In this document: piece by piece, positions 1-7,782 of the stretch
Numbering within the stretch: position 1 is the stretch's first letter
Layout: each line of letters opens with the position of its first letter
Assembly (NCBI GenBank): GCA_019264575.1
Contig: JAHUZV010000009.1
Span: 1-64,000 of the forward strand
From: Vulcanococcus sp.
GTDB taxonomy: Bacteria > Cyanobacteriota > Cyanobacteriia > PCC-6307 > Cyanobiaceae
Direction of reading: 5' to 3'
DNA length: 64,000 nucleotides
The notes under the pieces: model-generated
Databases searched by the model: none
Seen by the model: the letters and a program-made list of their open reading frames with translations, nothing else
What the model was told of the DNA's origin: nothing
Program-made: the position numbers and the translations under genes

Positions 1-499
1 GGCCGCTGGGGGTGAAGCGGCCGGCGCGGATACACCAGAGCGCTGGCGCCTGCCCAATCGCCTCAAGGGGCGCTTGGGCTACCTGGGGGTCTTTTACAAG
101 CGCGATCCCTCGCTGTTTCTGCGCAACCTGCCCCAGGACGAACGCGAGGAGTTGCTGCGATCGCTCAAGCGCAGCTACCGCGATGTGCTGATCGGCTACT
201 TCCGCGACCCCGCTGCCGCCAACCAGGCGATTGAAAGCTTCGTGCACTCCGCCTTCTTCTGTGATCTGCCGATCAACAAGGTGGTGGAAATTCACGTCGA
301 TCTGATTGACGCGTTCTGGAAGCAGCTCAAGCTAGAGGGGCACAAAAACGACTTCCTTCAGGACTACCGCCTCGCGTTGCTCGATGTCATGGCTCATCTC
401 TGTGAGATGTACCGCCGCTCGGTGCCTCCCGACTTGCCCTTCGGAGCGCCCCAAGACCCCGAAGAAGCCAGCCAGTCCCTATCCCAGGAGGTGATCTAG
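1..499 (+). CDS. kaiA: Circadian clock protein KaiA, C-terminal part (5' end outside window)
   Basis: KaiA stimulates KaiC autophosphorylation by binding the KaiC C-terminal tail. The frame is open from base 2, so the gene enters from the left edge and only about 165 C-terminal residues are visible. They match the helical KaiA C-terminal dimer domain (RLGYLGVFYKRDP, FLRNLP, INKVVEIHVDLID, FWKQLKLEG). A TTG at 74 could open a shorter ORF, but coding continues upstream in the family pattern (ERWRLPNRLKGRLGYLG), so it is not the start. The TAG at 497-499 abuts the kaiB ATG at 500. Whether an N-terminal pseudo-receiver is present cannot be judged here. Confidence 0.93.
   Translation, partial: AAGGEAAGADTPERWRLPNRLKGRLGYLGVFYKRDPSLFLRNLPQDEREELLRSLKRSYRDVLIGYFRDPAAANQAIESFVHSAFFCDLPINKVVEIHVDLIDAFWKQLKLEGHKNDFLQDYRLALLDVMAHLCEMYRRSVPPDLPFGAPQDPEEASQSLSQEVI
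487..497 (+). promoter_or_regulatory. Extended Shine-Dalgarno site of kaiB
   Basis: AGGAGGTGATC, inside the last kaiA codons, is complementary over 11 bases to the usual 3' end of bacterial 16S rRNA. It ends three bases before the kaiB ATG at 500. Such complementarity is rare in this window, where most genes have weak sites. It fits strong independent initiation on kaiB after kaiA. Confidence 0.7.
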
Positions 500-847
500 A
501 TGAGCCCGCGCAAGACTTACATCCTCAAGCTCTACGTGGCCGGGAATACGCCCAACTCGATGCGGGCGCTCAAGACCCTGCGCAACATCCTCGATACCGA
601 GTTTCAGGGCGTCTATGCCCTGAAGGTGATTGATGTGCTGAAGAATCCGCAGTTGGCCGAGGAGGACAAGATCCTCGCCACGCCCACCCTGGCCAAGATT
701 CTTCCCCCGCCGGTGCGCCGCATCATCGGTGATCTTTCCGATCGTGAACGGGTGTTGATTGGTCTTGATCTCCTCTATGAGGAGCTGAGTGATGAAGGTC
801 TCAGTCATCCCTATGGCGAGGAGGAGGACCCGGGCGGGTTGCTTTAA
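500..847 (+). CDS. kaiB: Circadian clock protein KaiB
   Basis: KaiB binds phosphorylated KaiC, sequesters KaiA and recruits output kinases. The 115-residue product has the thioredoxin-like KaiB fold signature near the N terminus ([18 protein letters not shown]), the [24 protein letters not shown] core (given here only as the recognised region, residues 41-64) and [19 protein letters not shown]. The last ~15 residues form an acidic tail beyond the compact core, as in many cyanobacterial KaiB. The ATG follows the kaiA stop with no gap and has a near-ideal ribosome site. kaiC begins 88 bp downstream on the same strand. Confidence 0.97.
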   Translation: MSPRKTYILKLYVAGNTPNSMRALKTLRNILDTEFQGVYALKVIDVLKNPQLAEEDKILATPTLAKILPPPVRRIIGDLSDRERVLIGLDLLYEELSDEGLSHPYGEEEDPGGLL

Positions 848-935
848 CGGCCGTGCATCAGCCGCCGTTGAAGCTTCCCTGACCCCTGTGCATTCAGTCA
901 GATCCCTCTAGATTCCCCCAAGGCCCACACGTTCC

Positions 936-2480
936 ATGCAGGACCCTTCCGCCACCAACCATGCCCTGTCCTCGGTGCAGAAGCTGCCCACCGGGATTGA
1001 GGGTTTTGATGACATCTGTCAGGGGGGCCTGCCCATTGGACGCTCCACCCTGATCAGCGGTACGTCCGGTACGGGTAAGACCGTTTTTTCCCTGAATTTC
1101 CTTTACAACGGCATTCGTCAGTTTGACGAACCGGGGATCTTCGTCACCTTTGAAGAGTCGCCGCTGGATATCCTGCGCAACGCTGCCAGTTTTGGCTGGA
1201 ACCTGCAGGAGATGGTGGAGCAGGACAAGCTTTTCCTGCTGGATGCCTCGCCGGATCCCGAAGGCCAGGATGTGGCCGGCAGCTTCGATCTCTCCGGTTT
1301 GATCGAGCGGATCAACTACGCCATTCGCAAATACAAGGCCAGGCGTGTGGCGATCGACTCGATCACCGCTGTGTTTCAGCAATATGACGCCGTTTCGGTG
1401 GTGCGGCGCGAGATTTTCCGCCTGATCGCCCGATTGAAGGAAATCGGCGTCACCACGGTGATGACCACCGAGCGCATCGATGAATACGGACCGATCGCCC
1501 GTTATGGCGTGGAGGAGTTCGTGAGCGACAACGTGGTGATCCTGCGCAACGTGCTCGAAGGGGAGCGGCGGCGGCGCACGGTGGAAATCCTCAAGTTGCG
1601 CGGCACCACGCACATGAAGGGGGAATTCCCCTTCACCATGGGCTCCCACGGCATCAGCATCTTCCCGCTGGGGGCGATGCGCCTCACCCAGCGCAGCTCG
1701 AATGTGCGCGTGAGCTCCGGTGTGCCGCGGCTCGATGAGATGTGCGGTGGCGGCTTCTTCAAGGATTCGATCATCCTCGCCACCGGTGCCACCGGCACCG
1801 GCAAGACGCTGCTGGTGAGCAAGTTTGTGGAGAACGCCTGCGCCAACAAAGAGCGGGCGATCCTGTTTGCCTACGAGGAATCGCGCGCTCAGTTGCTCCG
1901 CAATGCCACCAGCTGGGGCATCGACTTTGAGCAGATGGAGCGCGATGGCCTGCTCAAGATCATCTGCGCCTATCCCGAATCCACGGGCCTTGAGGATCAC
2001 CTGCAGATCATCAAAACCGAGATTGGCCAGTTCAAGCCATCGCGCATGGCGATTGATTCGCTCTCAGCCCTAGCCCGCGGCGTCAGCCATAACGCCTTCC
2101 GCCAGTTCGTGATCGGGGTGACCGGTTATGCCAAACAGGAGGAGATTGCCGGTTTCTTCACGAACACCTCTGAGGAGTTCATGGGCAGCCACTCGATCAC
2201 CGACTCCCATATCTCCACGATCACCGACACGATCCTGCTGCTGCAATACGTGGAGATCCGCGGCGAAATGGCTCGGGCCCTCAACGTGTTCAAGATGCGT
2301 GGTTCCTGGCACGACAAGGGTATCCGCGAATTCATGATCACGGGCAATGGCCCTGAGATCAAAGATTCCTTCTCCAACTTCGAGCGGATCATCAGCGGTG
2401 TGCCCCACCGCATTAACACCGATGAGCGCAGCGAGCTCTCACGGATTGTGCAGGGTGTAACCAGCGACGAGCGGCTCTAG
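936..2480 (+). CDS. kaiC: Circadian clock ATPase/autokinase KaiC
   Basis: KaiC is the double-RecA hexamer at the heart of the cyanobacterial clock. The 514-residue protein has two P-loops, GTSGTGKT (residues 42-49, CI) and GATGTGKT (284-291, CII), and paired catalytic glutamates at 73-74 and 314-315. The phosphosite stretch SITDSHISTITD is intact, placing the Ser/Thr pair at residues 427-428 and the neighbouring Thr at 422, equivalent to S431/T432/T426 of the S. elongatus protein. The C-terminal tail that KaiA pulls on is present. The stop overlaps the stop of convergent nblS in a shared CTAG. Everything needed for a phosphorylating oscillator is visible. Confidence 0.98.
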   Translation: MQDPSATNHALSSVQKLPTGIEGFDDICQGGLPIGRSTLISGTSGTGKTVFSLNFLYNGIRQFDEPGIFVTFEESPLDILRNAASFGWNLQEMVEQDKLFLLDASPDPEGQDVAGSFDLSGLIERINYAIRKYKARRVAIDSITAVFQQYDAVSVVRREIFRLIARLKEIGVTTVMTTERIDEYGPIARYGVEEFVSDNVVILRNVLEGERRRRTVEILKLRGTTHMKGEFPFTMGSHGISIFPLGAMRLTQRSSNVRVSSGVPRLDEMCGGGFFKDSIILATGATGTGKTLLVSKFVENACANKERAILFAYEESRAQLLRNATSWGIDFEQMERDGLLKIICAYPESTGLEDHLQIIKTEIGQFKPSRMAIDSLSALARGVSHNAFRQFVIGVTGYAKQEEIAGFFTNTSEEFMGSHSITDSHISTITDTILLLQYVEIRGEMARALNVFKMRGSWHDKGIREFMITGNGPEIKDSFSNFERIISGVPHRINTDERSELSRIVQGVTSDERL

Positions 2481-4477
2481 ATCAGCTCCGGGCTGCGGCT
2501 GGCTCGCTCGGCCTCAAGCTGGAGCTCGCTGTCGTCGGCCTGCTCGAGCGGCAGATCGAACCAGAAGGTGGTGCCCACCCCCAGCTCGCTGGCCATGCGC
2601 ACCTGCGTGCCGTGCTTTTCAAGAATGCCGCGCACGATCGAGAGGCCGAGGCCGGTGCCCACTTCGGTGTGCACAGCGTTTTCCACCCGGTAGAAGCGCT
2701 CGAAGATGCGTTGCTGGTCTTCGCGGGAAATGCCGGATCCGGTGTCAGCGATCTCCACACGCAGGCGCGGTAGCGGCGCGGTGAGGGCGCAGGTGGGGCT
2801 GTCACCGCTGGCTTCAGTGCTCGGATCAATCACGCAGGTGTCGGGCCAGGGGTAGGCGCGCAGCATCAGCCGGCCGCCGCTGGCGGTGAACTTCAAGCCA
2901 TTGCCCACCAGGTTGTCGAACACCTGCAGCAGTAGATCCCAATTGCCTCGCACCCGCGGCAGCTGTTCATCCACCTCCAGGGAGAGTTCCACACCTTTGT
3001 CTTGGGCATTGAGCCGGTAGTTGCGCAGGGTTTGCTCCATCGCGGGGCGCAGCTCCACCGGTTCCATGCTCCAGGTGCGGTCGCTCTCCAGCCGCGAGAG
3101 ATCGAGCACATCGTTCACCAAGCGGGTGAGCCGATCGGTTTCAGCGTTGGCGATGGCCAGAAATTCCTTGCGGTCTTCCTCGCTCAGCTGATCGCCCAGA
3201 TCGTGGAGCGTTTCCACGTAGCTCTTGATGTTGAACAGCGGCGTGCGCAGTTCGTGGGAGACGTTGCTGATGAAACGGCTCTGGGCCGCGTTGAGTTCCA
3301 CCTCGCGGGTGAGGTCTTGCACCGTGACGGCGATGCCTTTGAGGCTTTCCCCGCTCACATCCCGCACCGACTGGAGCACGATGCGCAGCGTGCGCGCCGG
3401 CTCACCAAAGCTGCAGCGCACATCACTGCTGTCGCGCTCACCGCTGAGCAGCGTTTCGAGGGGCGTTTGCAGTTCAAGCGCCAGCACCTCAGGCAGCTCA
3501 TCGCCCACGAGCGCACCTTCGAGCTTGCGGCCTTCCCAGCGGAACAGCCGCCGCGCCGTGGGGTTCACCAGCACCACGCGGCCCTCGGCATCCAGCAGCA
3601 GAGCCCCATCGGCCATGGTCGCAATCAGCGACTGCTGCTTCACCTGGGCAGCGGTGAGCTCCTCGATGTTGGCTTCGTTGTACGCCTCCAGCTGGGAGGC
3701 CATGTCGTTGAAGCCCTCCAGCAGCTCCCCCAGTTCGCCGCCCACTGGCAGGGCGATGCGCGCTTCGAAGTCGCCGCTGGCGATCGAGCGCACCCCCCGC
3801 AGCAGCTCCTTCACCGGTTGGGTGATGGTGAGGGCGTTGAACACCGCCCCCAGGATCACCAGCACCCAGATCGAGATGAACACCGCCACCGTCACCTCGC
3901 GGCTGAGGGCGGCGCTGGCCAGAGCGGCTTCGTTGGGGTTGATGCCCAAGGCCAGTACCCCCAGGTAGCGATCGCCCGCCACCAGCGGCACGAACACATC
4001 GGTCACCTGCCCATCGGGGCTGAGGTGCTGGCGGATCAGAGGGTTCTGGGGGCGACGGGCCAGATCGGCCGGCAGCTCCAGCCGGCGGCTGAGCAGCAGT
4101 TCACTGCTGCTGCCGCTGCTGCCGCTGATGGGGATCCCTAGGTAGATCACGCCATCGGGATCGGCGAAGAAGATGTAGCGAAGGCTCCGGCTCGACTTCC
4201 AGAAGCGTTCGGCCACCGCCGCCAGCTCGCGGTCGTTGCCCTCGGCCACCAGCGGTGTCACGTTCGCCGAGAGCAGTAGGCCCAGGTCGCGGGCAAAGCG
4301 GGTGTCGCTCATGCGCACATCCGCCTGGATGCCGTTGAGGGCAAAGAAACAGATGCCCGCCATCACCAGGCTCACCACCAGGGTGGCGGCGGCCAGCAGC
4401 TTGGTTTGCAGGCTGAATTCGGCCCACCAGCGCGCCAGCCGCTGCTGCCAGTTCAAAGGGGCGCTGCCCGCACTCAT
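2477..4477 (-). CDS. nblS: NblS/Hik33-type sensor histidine kinase
   Basis: This membrane kinase family controls high-light, nutrient and general stress genes through RpaB-type regulators. The 666 residues contain an N-terminal membrane helix (about 26-48), a periplasmic loop, a second helix (about 196-218), HAMP (220-272), PAS (about 280-390), HisKA with SNVSHELRTPL (His408), and an ATPase domain with DNLVGNGLKFT, DTGSGI and GTGLGLSIV boxes. The architecture and length match NblS (DspA/Hik33). Its ATG overlaps the purD stop (ATGA), suggesting translational coupling. The N-terminal loop insert GSSGSSS is low complexity. Confidence 0.9.
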   Translation of the reverse strand: MSAGSAPLNWQQRLARWWAEFSLQTKLLAAATLVVSLVMAGICFFALNGIQADVRMSDTRFARDLGLLLSANVTPLVAEGNDRELAAVAERFWKSSRSLRYIFFADPDGVIYLGIPISGSSGSSSELLLSRRLELPADLARRPQNPLIRQHLSPDGQVTDVFVPLVAGDRYLGVLALGINPNEAALASAALSREVTVAVFISIWVLVILGAVFNALTITQPVKELLRGVRSIASGDFEARIALPVGGELGELLEGFNDMASQLEAYNEANIEELTAAQVKQQSLIATMADGALLLDAEGRVVLVNPTARRLFRWEGRKLEGALVGDELPEVLALELQTPLETLLSGERDSSDVRCSFGEPARTLRIVLQSVRDVSGESLKGIAVTVQDLTREVELNAAQSRFISNVSHELRTPLFNIKSYVETLHDLGDQLSEEDRKEFLAIANAETDRLTRLVNDVLDLSRLESDRTWSMEPVELRPAMEQTLRNYRLNAQDKGVELSLEVDEQLPRVRGNWDLLLQVFDNLVGNGLKFTASGGRLMLRAYPWPDTCVIDPSTEASGDSPTCALTAPLPRLRVEIADTGSGISREDQQRIFERFYRVENAVHTEVGTGLGLSIVRGILEKHGTQVRMASELGVGTTFWFDLPLEQADDSELQLEAERASRSPELI

Positions 4478-5793
4478 CGGCTGCGCACCTGATGGCCGAT
4501 GTCGCGGCGGAAGGTCATGCCCTCGTAGGTCACCTGAGCGAGGCCGGTGTAAGCCCGCTCGAAGGCGTTGTCAAAGGTGTCGGCCTGGGCCACCACCGCC
4601 AGCACGCGGCCGCCGCTGGTGAGGCACTGGCCATCGGCCTGCCGCCGGGTTCCGGCGTGGAACAGCTGCAAGTCGTCTGAGGGTTGGAGCGCGCTGTGGA
4701 TCACATCGCCCTTGCGGATCTCGCCGGGATAGCCCTGCGCTGCCGCAATCACGCAGGCGCTGCACTGCGGGGCAATGCTCAGCTCAGGTGCCTGGTGGAG
4801 GGTGCCATTGGCACAGGCCAGCAGCACCGCGGCCAGTTCAGACCCCAGCAGCGGCATCAGCGTTTCGCATTCCGGATCGCCGAAGCGGCAGTTGAACTCG
4901 ATCACGCTGGGCCCGTGCTCGGTGAGCATCAAGCCCGCATAGATCACCCCCTGGTAGCGAATGCCGCGGCTGTTCAAGGCCGCCAGGGTGGGTTCCAGCA
5001 CCAGCTGGCGCACCTGCTCCAGCCCCGCCGCATCCAGCAGAGGGGCTGGGGCGTAGGCGCCCATGCCGCCGGTGTTCGGGCCGGTGTCGCCCTCGCCGAT
5101 GCGCTTGTGGTCCTGGGCGGGGGGGAGCAGCACCATGCGCTCGCCGTCGGTGAGCGCAAACACCGAAACCTCCGGGCCATGGGTGCGCTCCTCCAGCACC
5201 AGCGAAGCGCCGGCGCCGAAGCGGCCTTCGAAGATCTCCTCAATGGCGCTGCGGGCTTCCTCGATTGATTCGGCCACGGTGACGCCCTTGCCAGCCGCCA
5301 GCCCATCGGCTTTCACCACCAGCGGCTTGCCCTGGGCCTCCAGGGCGGCCAGGGCCTCTTCGCGGCTGTTGGCTTTCCAGTAGCCGGCGGTTGGCACGCC
5401 GGCTTCCACCATCAGCTGCTTGGCCCACTGTTTGCTGGCCTCCAGTTGGGCTCCATCGGCGCCTGGGCCGAACACGGGGAAGCCGGCAGCGCGGAGTTTG
5501 TCGGCCAGGCCCGCAGCCAAGGGAGCTTCCGGTCCCACCACCACCAACTCCACGCTGTGCTCGCGGCAAGCCGCCAGCAGGCCGTCGTGGTCGCTTTCGG
5601 CGATGGCGAGCTGCCTGCAGCCCTCCAACTCCTGGGTGCCGCCGTTGCCGGGGCTCACCCACACCTGCTGTACGTCATGGCTGCGGTTGAGGGCCCAGGC
5701 CAGGGCGTTTTCGCGGCCACCGCTGCCCACCACCAGAACGCGGGCAGGGCTCACGCCGTGGGCGGGGCTCACTGCGGGGGCGGCGGTGCTCAT
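4474..5793 (-). CDS. purD: Phosphoribosylamine-glycine ligase (GARS)
   Basis: PurD joins glycine to phosphoribosylamine using ATP, the second step of purine synthesis. The 439-residue protein has VVGSGGRENALAWAL in the N domain, the ATP-grasp stretch VVKADGLAAGKGV, GDTGPNTGGMGAYAP and EFNCRFGDPE, all diagnostic. The first ~18 residues (Ala/Pro-rich) precede the conserved VLVVGSGGRE, so an inner start is possible, but ATG 5793 is a fair choice. Its stop overlaps the nblS start. purC lies nearby on the other strand. The 136 bp to the divergent gene at 5930 must hold both promoters. Confidence 0.96.
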   Translation of the reverse strand: MSTAAPAVSPAHGVSPARVLVVGSGGRENALAWALNRSHDVQQVWVSPGNGGTQELEGCRQLAIAESDHDGLLAACREHSVELVVVGPEAPLAAGLADKLRAAGFPVFGPGADGAQLEASKQWAKQLMVEAGVPTAGYWKANSREEALAALEAQGKPLVVKADGLAAGKGVTVAESIEEARSAIEEIFEGRFGAGASLVLEERTHGPEVSVFALTDGERMVLLPPAQDHKRIGEGDTGPNTGGMGAYAPAPLLDAAGLEQVRQLVLEPTLAALNSRGIRYQGVIYAGLMLTEHGPSVIEFNCRFGDPECETLMPLLGSELAAVLLACANGTLHQAPELSIAPQCSACVIAAAQGYPGEIRKGDVIHSALQPSDDLQLFHAGTRRQADGQCLTSGGRVLAVVAQADTFDNAFERAYTGLAQVTYEGMTFRRDIGHQVRSR

Positions 5794-5929
5794 GGGCCAG
5801 CTGGAAAGGGTGTCTGCTCCTGCGGACTCCCCTAGGTTGAGGCCAAGAGGACTGCCGCTGGTGCCATCCCTTCTTTACACGCCGGTGGTTCCCTGCCCGC
5901 CCCGCCACCGGAGGCGTTTCCGGTGGCTT

Positions 5930-6988
5930 ATGCCTGTGCGCAGTGCTCTGCTGGTGATGGTGGGCCTGATCGCCCTGCTCGCCGCCAGGCCCGCACCTGC
6001 GCAGGAGCTGTTCATCCTGCGGGTGATCGGCGGTTTCTTTGAACCCAAGGCGCCGGTGCCTGAGCCCGGGCCCTCGGCCCCGCCGGTGCCCGGCAGCATG
6101 CCCGAGGCGCAATTCCAGGAGCTTCTGCAGAAGGGTGATCTGCCGGCGCTGAACCTGGCCTGCGTGGAGGCCGATGGCTTTGGGTTCACCAAACGCCTGC
6201 AGCTGCTGCAGGCCCGGCTGCTCACCATTGCTCCGGCGCCCCAGCTCTTTCAAACGGTGCTGGTGAATGCCAACGCGCTGCTCAGTTGCCGAGCACCGGA
6301 TGCGGCCCTGATCGTGCTCAACCGCTTCAGCCCCCAGCCGGGGGTGGAACGGGATCAGTGGTTGGTGCAGCGTTGGCGGGCTGCCCAGGCAGGCCTGCAT
6401 CACGGCCTGGCGGTGGAGACCCTGGCGGAGTTGGCGAAGGGCAACCCCGCCAGCCTGGAAACCCTGGCGTTACCGCTCAAGCTCCGCGACGACGGATCCA
6501 TCGCCACTCGCCCGGGGCTGGATGTTTACGTGGATCACCTGCTGGTGCTGGGCCGCCGCAGCGATGCCGCCGCGGCGCTGTTGGCTGGTCAGATGCCTGG
6601 AAAACCGATGGCGGAGCGGCTCAAGCAGGCCGTGGCGCTGCTCAATCAGATGCCGCTTCAAGAGCGTGACCAGCTCCTGGAGCGGGCCCTCGATCAGGCG
6701 GCCGCGGCAGAGGCCTGGGGCTTGGCGATCGATCTGCTGGATCAGCAGCGGGCCCTGCTGGTGGCGGAGGGTGCGGAGGCCAGCCGGCCCCGGGAGCGGC
6801 TGGAGCGCCTCAGCCAACGGGTCGACGATGCCTACAGCGCCTGGCAGCTGGCACGGCAGGATCCTCAACAGAGCGAGCGCAGCGCCCAGCTGCAACAGCA
6901 GTTGCGCAGCCCCCGCGCCGCTGGCGGTCACGCTGCCGCGCGACTCGCCACTCCCGCCACCGCTTCACCCCGTCCGCCGCAGCCATGA
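5930..6988 (+). CDS. Secreted hypothetical protein upstream of purC
   Basis: I do not recognise a named family. From the ATG at 5930 the protein is 352 residues with a clear Sec signal peptide ([19 protein letters not shown], cleavage probably after PAPAQ). A Pro-rich linker (residues 35-55) is followed by an almost entirely helical Leu/Ala/Gln-rich body, consistent with a periplasmic or lumenal helical-repeat protein, and a Pro-rich low-complexity tail. Frames upstream of 5930 are antisense to purD and are excluded. Its TGA overlaps the purC ATG, so the two are probably co-translated. The link to purine synthesis may be only positional. Confidence 0.8.
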   Translation: MPVRSALLVMVGLIALLAARPAPAQELFILRVIGGFFEPKAPVPEPGPSAPPVPGSMPEAQFQELLQKGDLPALNLACVEADGFGFTKRLQLLQARLLTIAPAPQLFQTVLVNANALLSCRAPDAALIVLNRFSPQPGVERDQWLVQRWRAAQAGLHHGLAVETLAELAKGNPASLETLALPLKLRDDGSIATRPGLDVYVDHLLVLGRRSDAAAALLAGQMPGKPMAERLKQAVALLNQMPLQERDQLLERALDQAAAAEAWGLAIDLLDQQRALLVAEGAEASRPRERLERLSQRVDDAYSAWQLARQDPQQSERSAQLQQQLRSPRAAGGHAAARLATPATASPRPPQP

Positions 6989-7740
6989 CCAGCTACAGCC
7001 TTGGATCGCTGCTCTATGAGGGCAAGGCCAAGCGGGTGTTCGCCACCGATCAAGCCGATCTGGTGGCGGTGGAATACAAAGACGACGCCACCGCCTTCAA
7101 CGCGCTGAAAAAGGCTCAGCTGGCCGGCAAGGGCGAGCTCAACTGCCAGATCTCCGCGCGGTTGTTTGAGCTGCTGGAGCGCGAGGGGATTGCGACCCAC
7201 TACCTCGCGCTGCAGGAACCGAATTGGATGCTGGTGCGTCCTGTGCAGATCGTTCCCGTGGAAGTGGTGGTGCGCAACACCGCCTTCGGATCGCTCTGCA
7301 AGCAGATGCCGATTGAGCCCGGCACACCCCTCGATCCCCCCCTGCTCGATCTCTATTACAAGGACGACGCCTTTGGTGATCCTCTGCTCACCGATGCCCG
7401 CCTGGAGCGACTGGGGGTGTTGACGCCGGCCCAGCGCCAGGAGCTGGAGCGACTGGCCATGGCGGTGAATGCCTGCCTGCGCCAGTTCTTTGCCGGCATC
7501 GCGCTGCAGCTGGTGGATTTCAAGATCGAGCTGGGCTTCACCGCCGATGGAGCCTTGGTGGTGGCCGATGAGATCAGTCCCGACACCTGCCGGCTGTGGG
7601 ACTTGCAGGTGAGCGATGCCAGCGATCGCATCCTCGATAAAGACCGTTTCCGCCAGGACCTCGGGGGCGTGGTGGAGGCCTACGGGGAGGTTCTCAAACG
7701 GGTCCAAGGTGCCTGCCCTTCACCCCGTCTGGGCAAGTAA
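6985..7740 (+). CDS. purC: SAICAR synthetase
   Basis: PurC condenses CAIR with aspartate using ATP in purine synthesis. The 251-residue protein has the family motifs [45 protein letters not shown] and the catalytic [13 protein letters not shown]. The length is normal for the bacterial single-domain enzyme. Its ATG overlaps the stop of the preceding secreted protein. A hairpin lies in the 42-bp gap to bamA, so purC may end a transcript or be processed there. Confidence 0.97.
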   Translation: MTSYSLGSLLYEGKAKRVFATDQADLVAVEYKDDATAFNALKKAQLAGKGELNCQISARLFELLEREGIATHYLALQEPNWMLVRPVQIVPVEVVVRNTAFGSLCKQMPIEPGTPLDPPLLDLYYKDDAFGDPLLTDARLERLGVLTPAQRQELERLAMAVNACLRQFFAGIALQLVDFKIELGFTADGALVVADEISPDTCRLWDLQVSDASDRILDKDRFRQDLGGVVEAYGEVLKRVQGACPSPRLGK

Positions 7741-7747
7741 GTTCGAC

Positions 7748-7772
7748 GGAATTTGCGGCTATGCCGCATTCC
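7748..7772. repeat. Short inverted repeat between purC and bamA
   Basis: GGAAT-TT-GCGGC pairs with GCCGCATTCC around a TAT loop. No T-tract follows on the plus strand, so this is not a canonical intrinsic terminator. It lies just ahead of the bamA start and could be an mRNA processing or attenuating hairpin. Confidence 0.4.
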
Positions 7773-7782
7773 TGCTGTACCC

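Noticed and set aside
894..2000. 368-residue minus-strand frame over kaiC
   Set aside because: Antisense to kaiC, which has a complete set of motifs. The His-rich composition is typical of shadow frames in this GC-rich window.
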